A stretch of DNA of 64,000 bases from Halohasta litchfieldiae (GTDB lineage Archaea; Halobacteriota; Halobacteria; Halobacteriales; Haloferacaceae): NCBI RefSeq assembly GCF_002788215.1, contig NZ_CP024845.1, forward strand, positions 868,001 to 932,000, in the 5' to 3' direction. The notes beneath the pieces are model-generated. The model made no database searches and was not told where the DNA came from. It saw nothing but the letters and a program-made list of their open reading frames with translations. Positions 63,515 to 64,000 of this stretch are shown here, piece after piece (within the stretch, counting starts at the first letter, position 1; each line of letters begins with the position of its first letter). The translations under genes were made by a program, and so were the position numbers.

Positions 63515-64000
63515 ATGGCAACACTTGAAATCAAAAACGTACACGCAGAAGTCGCAGAAGAGGATGGAGAGACGATTCTTCGGGGCGTCGACCTCGAAGT
63601 CAACTCGAACGAGATCCACGCGCTGATGGGTCCCAACGGCTCCGGGAAGTCGACGCTGGCCAAAATCATCGCCGGCCATCCCGCCTATCGCGTCACCGAC
63701 GGCGAGATCCTCCTTCACCTCGACGACGAGGACGTCGAAGACATCGATGAGGATCTCGACGACGACGATCTCACGTGGAATCTTCTCGAACTGGAGCCGA
63801 ACGAGCGCGCCGCGCTCGGTATCTTCCTCGGCTTCCAGTACCCCGCTGAGATCGAAGGCGTCACCATGACCAGCTTCCTCCGACAGGCGCTCAACGCCAA
63901 AGCCGAGGAACGCGAGGAACTGTTCGAGGACGAAGACGAAGAGGCAGCCGACGAAGAAGACGAAGGCTACGACACCTCGCCGATGGAAGGTCCCGCCGAC
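63515..64000 (+). CDS. sufC: Fe-S cluster assembly ATPase SufC, truncated by window end
   Basis: The first 162 codons are present. [20 protein letters not shown] is followed by [20 protein letters not shown] (Walker A). [20 protein letters not shown] is the Q-loop region typical of SufC. An unusual highly acidic insert (about residues 70-80 and 145-160) reflects halophilic adaptation. SufB and SufD are expected downstream, outside the window. Confidence 0.93.
   Translation, partial: MATLEIKNVHAEVAEEDGETILRGVDLEVNSNEIHALMGPNGSGKSTLAKIIAGHPAYRVTDGEILLHLDDEDVEDIDEDLDDDDLTWNLLELEPNERAALGIFLGFQYPAEIEGVTMTSFLRQALNAKAEEREELFEDEDEEAADEEDEGYDTSPMEGPAD

Noticed and set aside
1-64000. CRISPR array or cas genes
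   Set aside because: No regularly spaced exact repeats with unique spacers and no Cas proteins were seen; the only tandem repeat is the degenerate 20-bp one at 52439.

Overview
The window is chromosomal DNA from a halophilic archaeon (class Halobacteria). The coding sequence is GC-rich and the predicted proteins are strongly acidic. Several genes are haloarchaeal markers: halocyanin, a haloarchaeal cytochrome b cluster, GvpA to GvpO, FtsZ1, PAN, aIF2-alpha, Nop10, Cbf5, EgsA and DtdA. The hexamer GTCGAC is conspicuously frequent throughout. I cannot name the species from sequence alone.

Layout. 80-2356 is tmcA. 2.6-11.2 kb is a gas-vesicle island. It holds a four-gene plus-strand operon of unusual acidic and glycine-zipper proteins (2616-5419), a minus-strand gvpA-gvpO unit, and a tightly overlapped plus-strand gvpF-G-H-I(like)-J-K-L-M operon that runs up to a tRNA-Pro. 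The region 11.4-19.3 kb carries a lycopene-cyclase-like protein, a Nudix hydrolase, a UbiA prenyltransferase, cbf5-cmk, an XRE-CBS regulator and a thiolase/OB-fold pair. The region 19.4-21.7 kb is the translation operon rpl44e-rps27e-eif2a-nop10-PAC2. Next come a YeiH-type transporter, initiator tRNA-Met, a solitary TnpB, a Rieske protein and the pabB-pabA-pabC operon (26.2-29.3 kb). Then follow aroE, dtdA, ftsZ1 and secE-spt5, and 34.7-46.1 kb is a mixed block of metabolic and regulatory genes (PHP protein, metallophosphoesterase, alcohol dehydrogenase, FAD oxidoreductase, a threonine-synthase-like protein, DtxR regulator, egsA, NAD-kinase-like protein). The region 46.4-50.7 kb is a seven-gene respiratory cytochrome b/halocyanin cluster. 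The last part holds dph2, nth, pan, mre11-rad50, polB and the start of sufC, which is cut by the window edge.

How the genes work together. GvpA is the shell protein, and GvpF-M and GvpO are its accessory and assembly factors. gvpC, gvpN, gvpD and gvpE are not in the window. A second acidic operon sits directly next to the cluster. One of its products shares domain order and a basic tail with the oversized protein in the gvpI position. This gas-vesicle accessory module is the best candidate for something not well described. Other points worth a look are a threonine-synthase-like protein without the PLP lysine, an NAD-kinase-like protein without its GGDG motif, a PHP protein with altered metal ligands, and a 20-bp tandem repeat beside nth.
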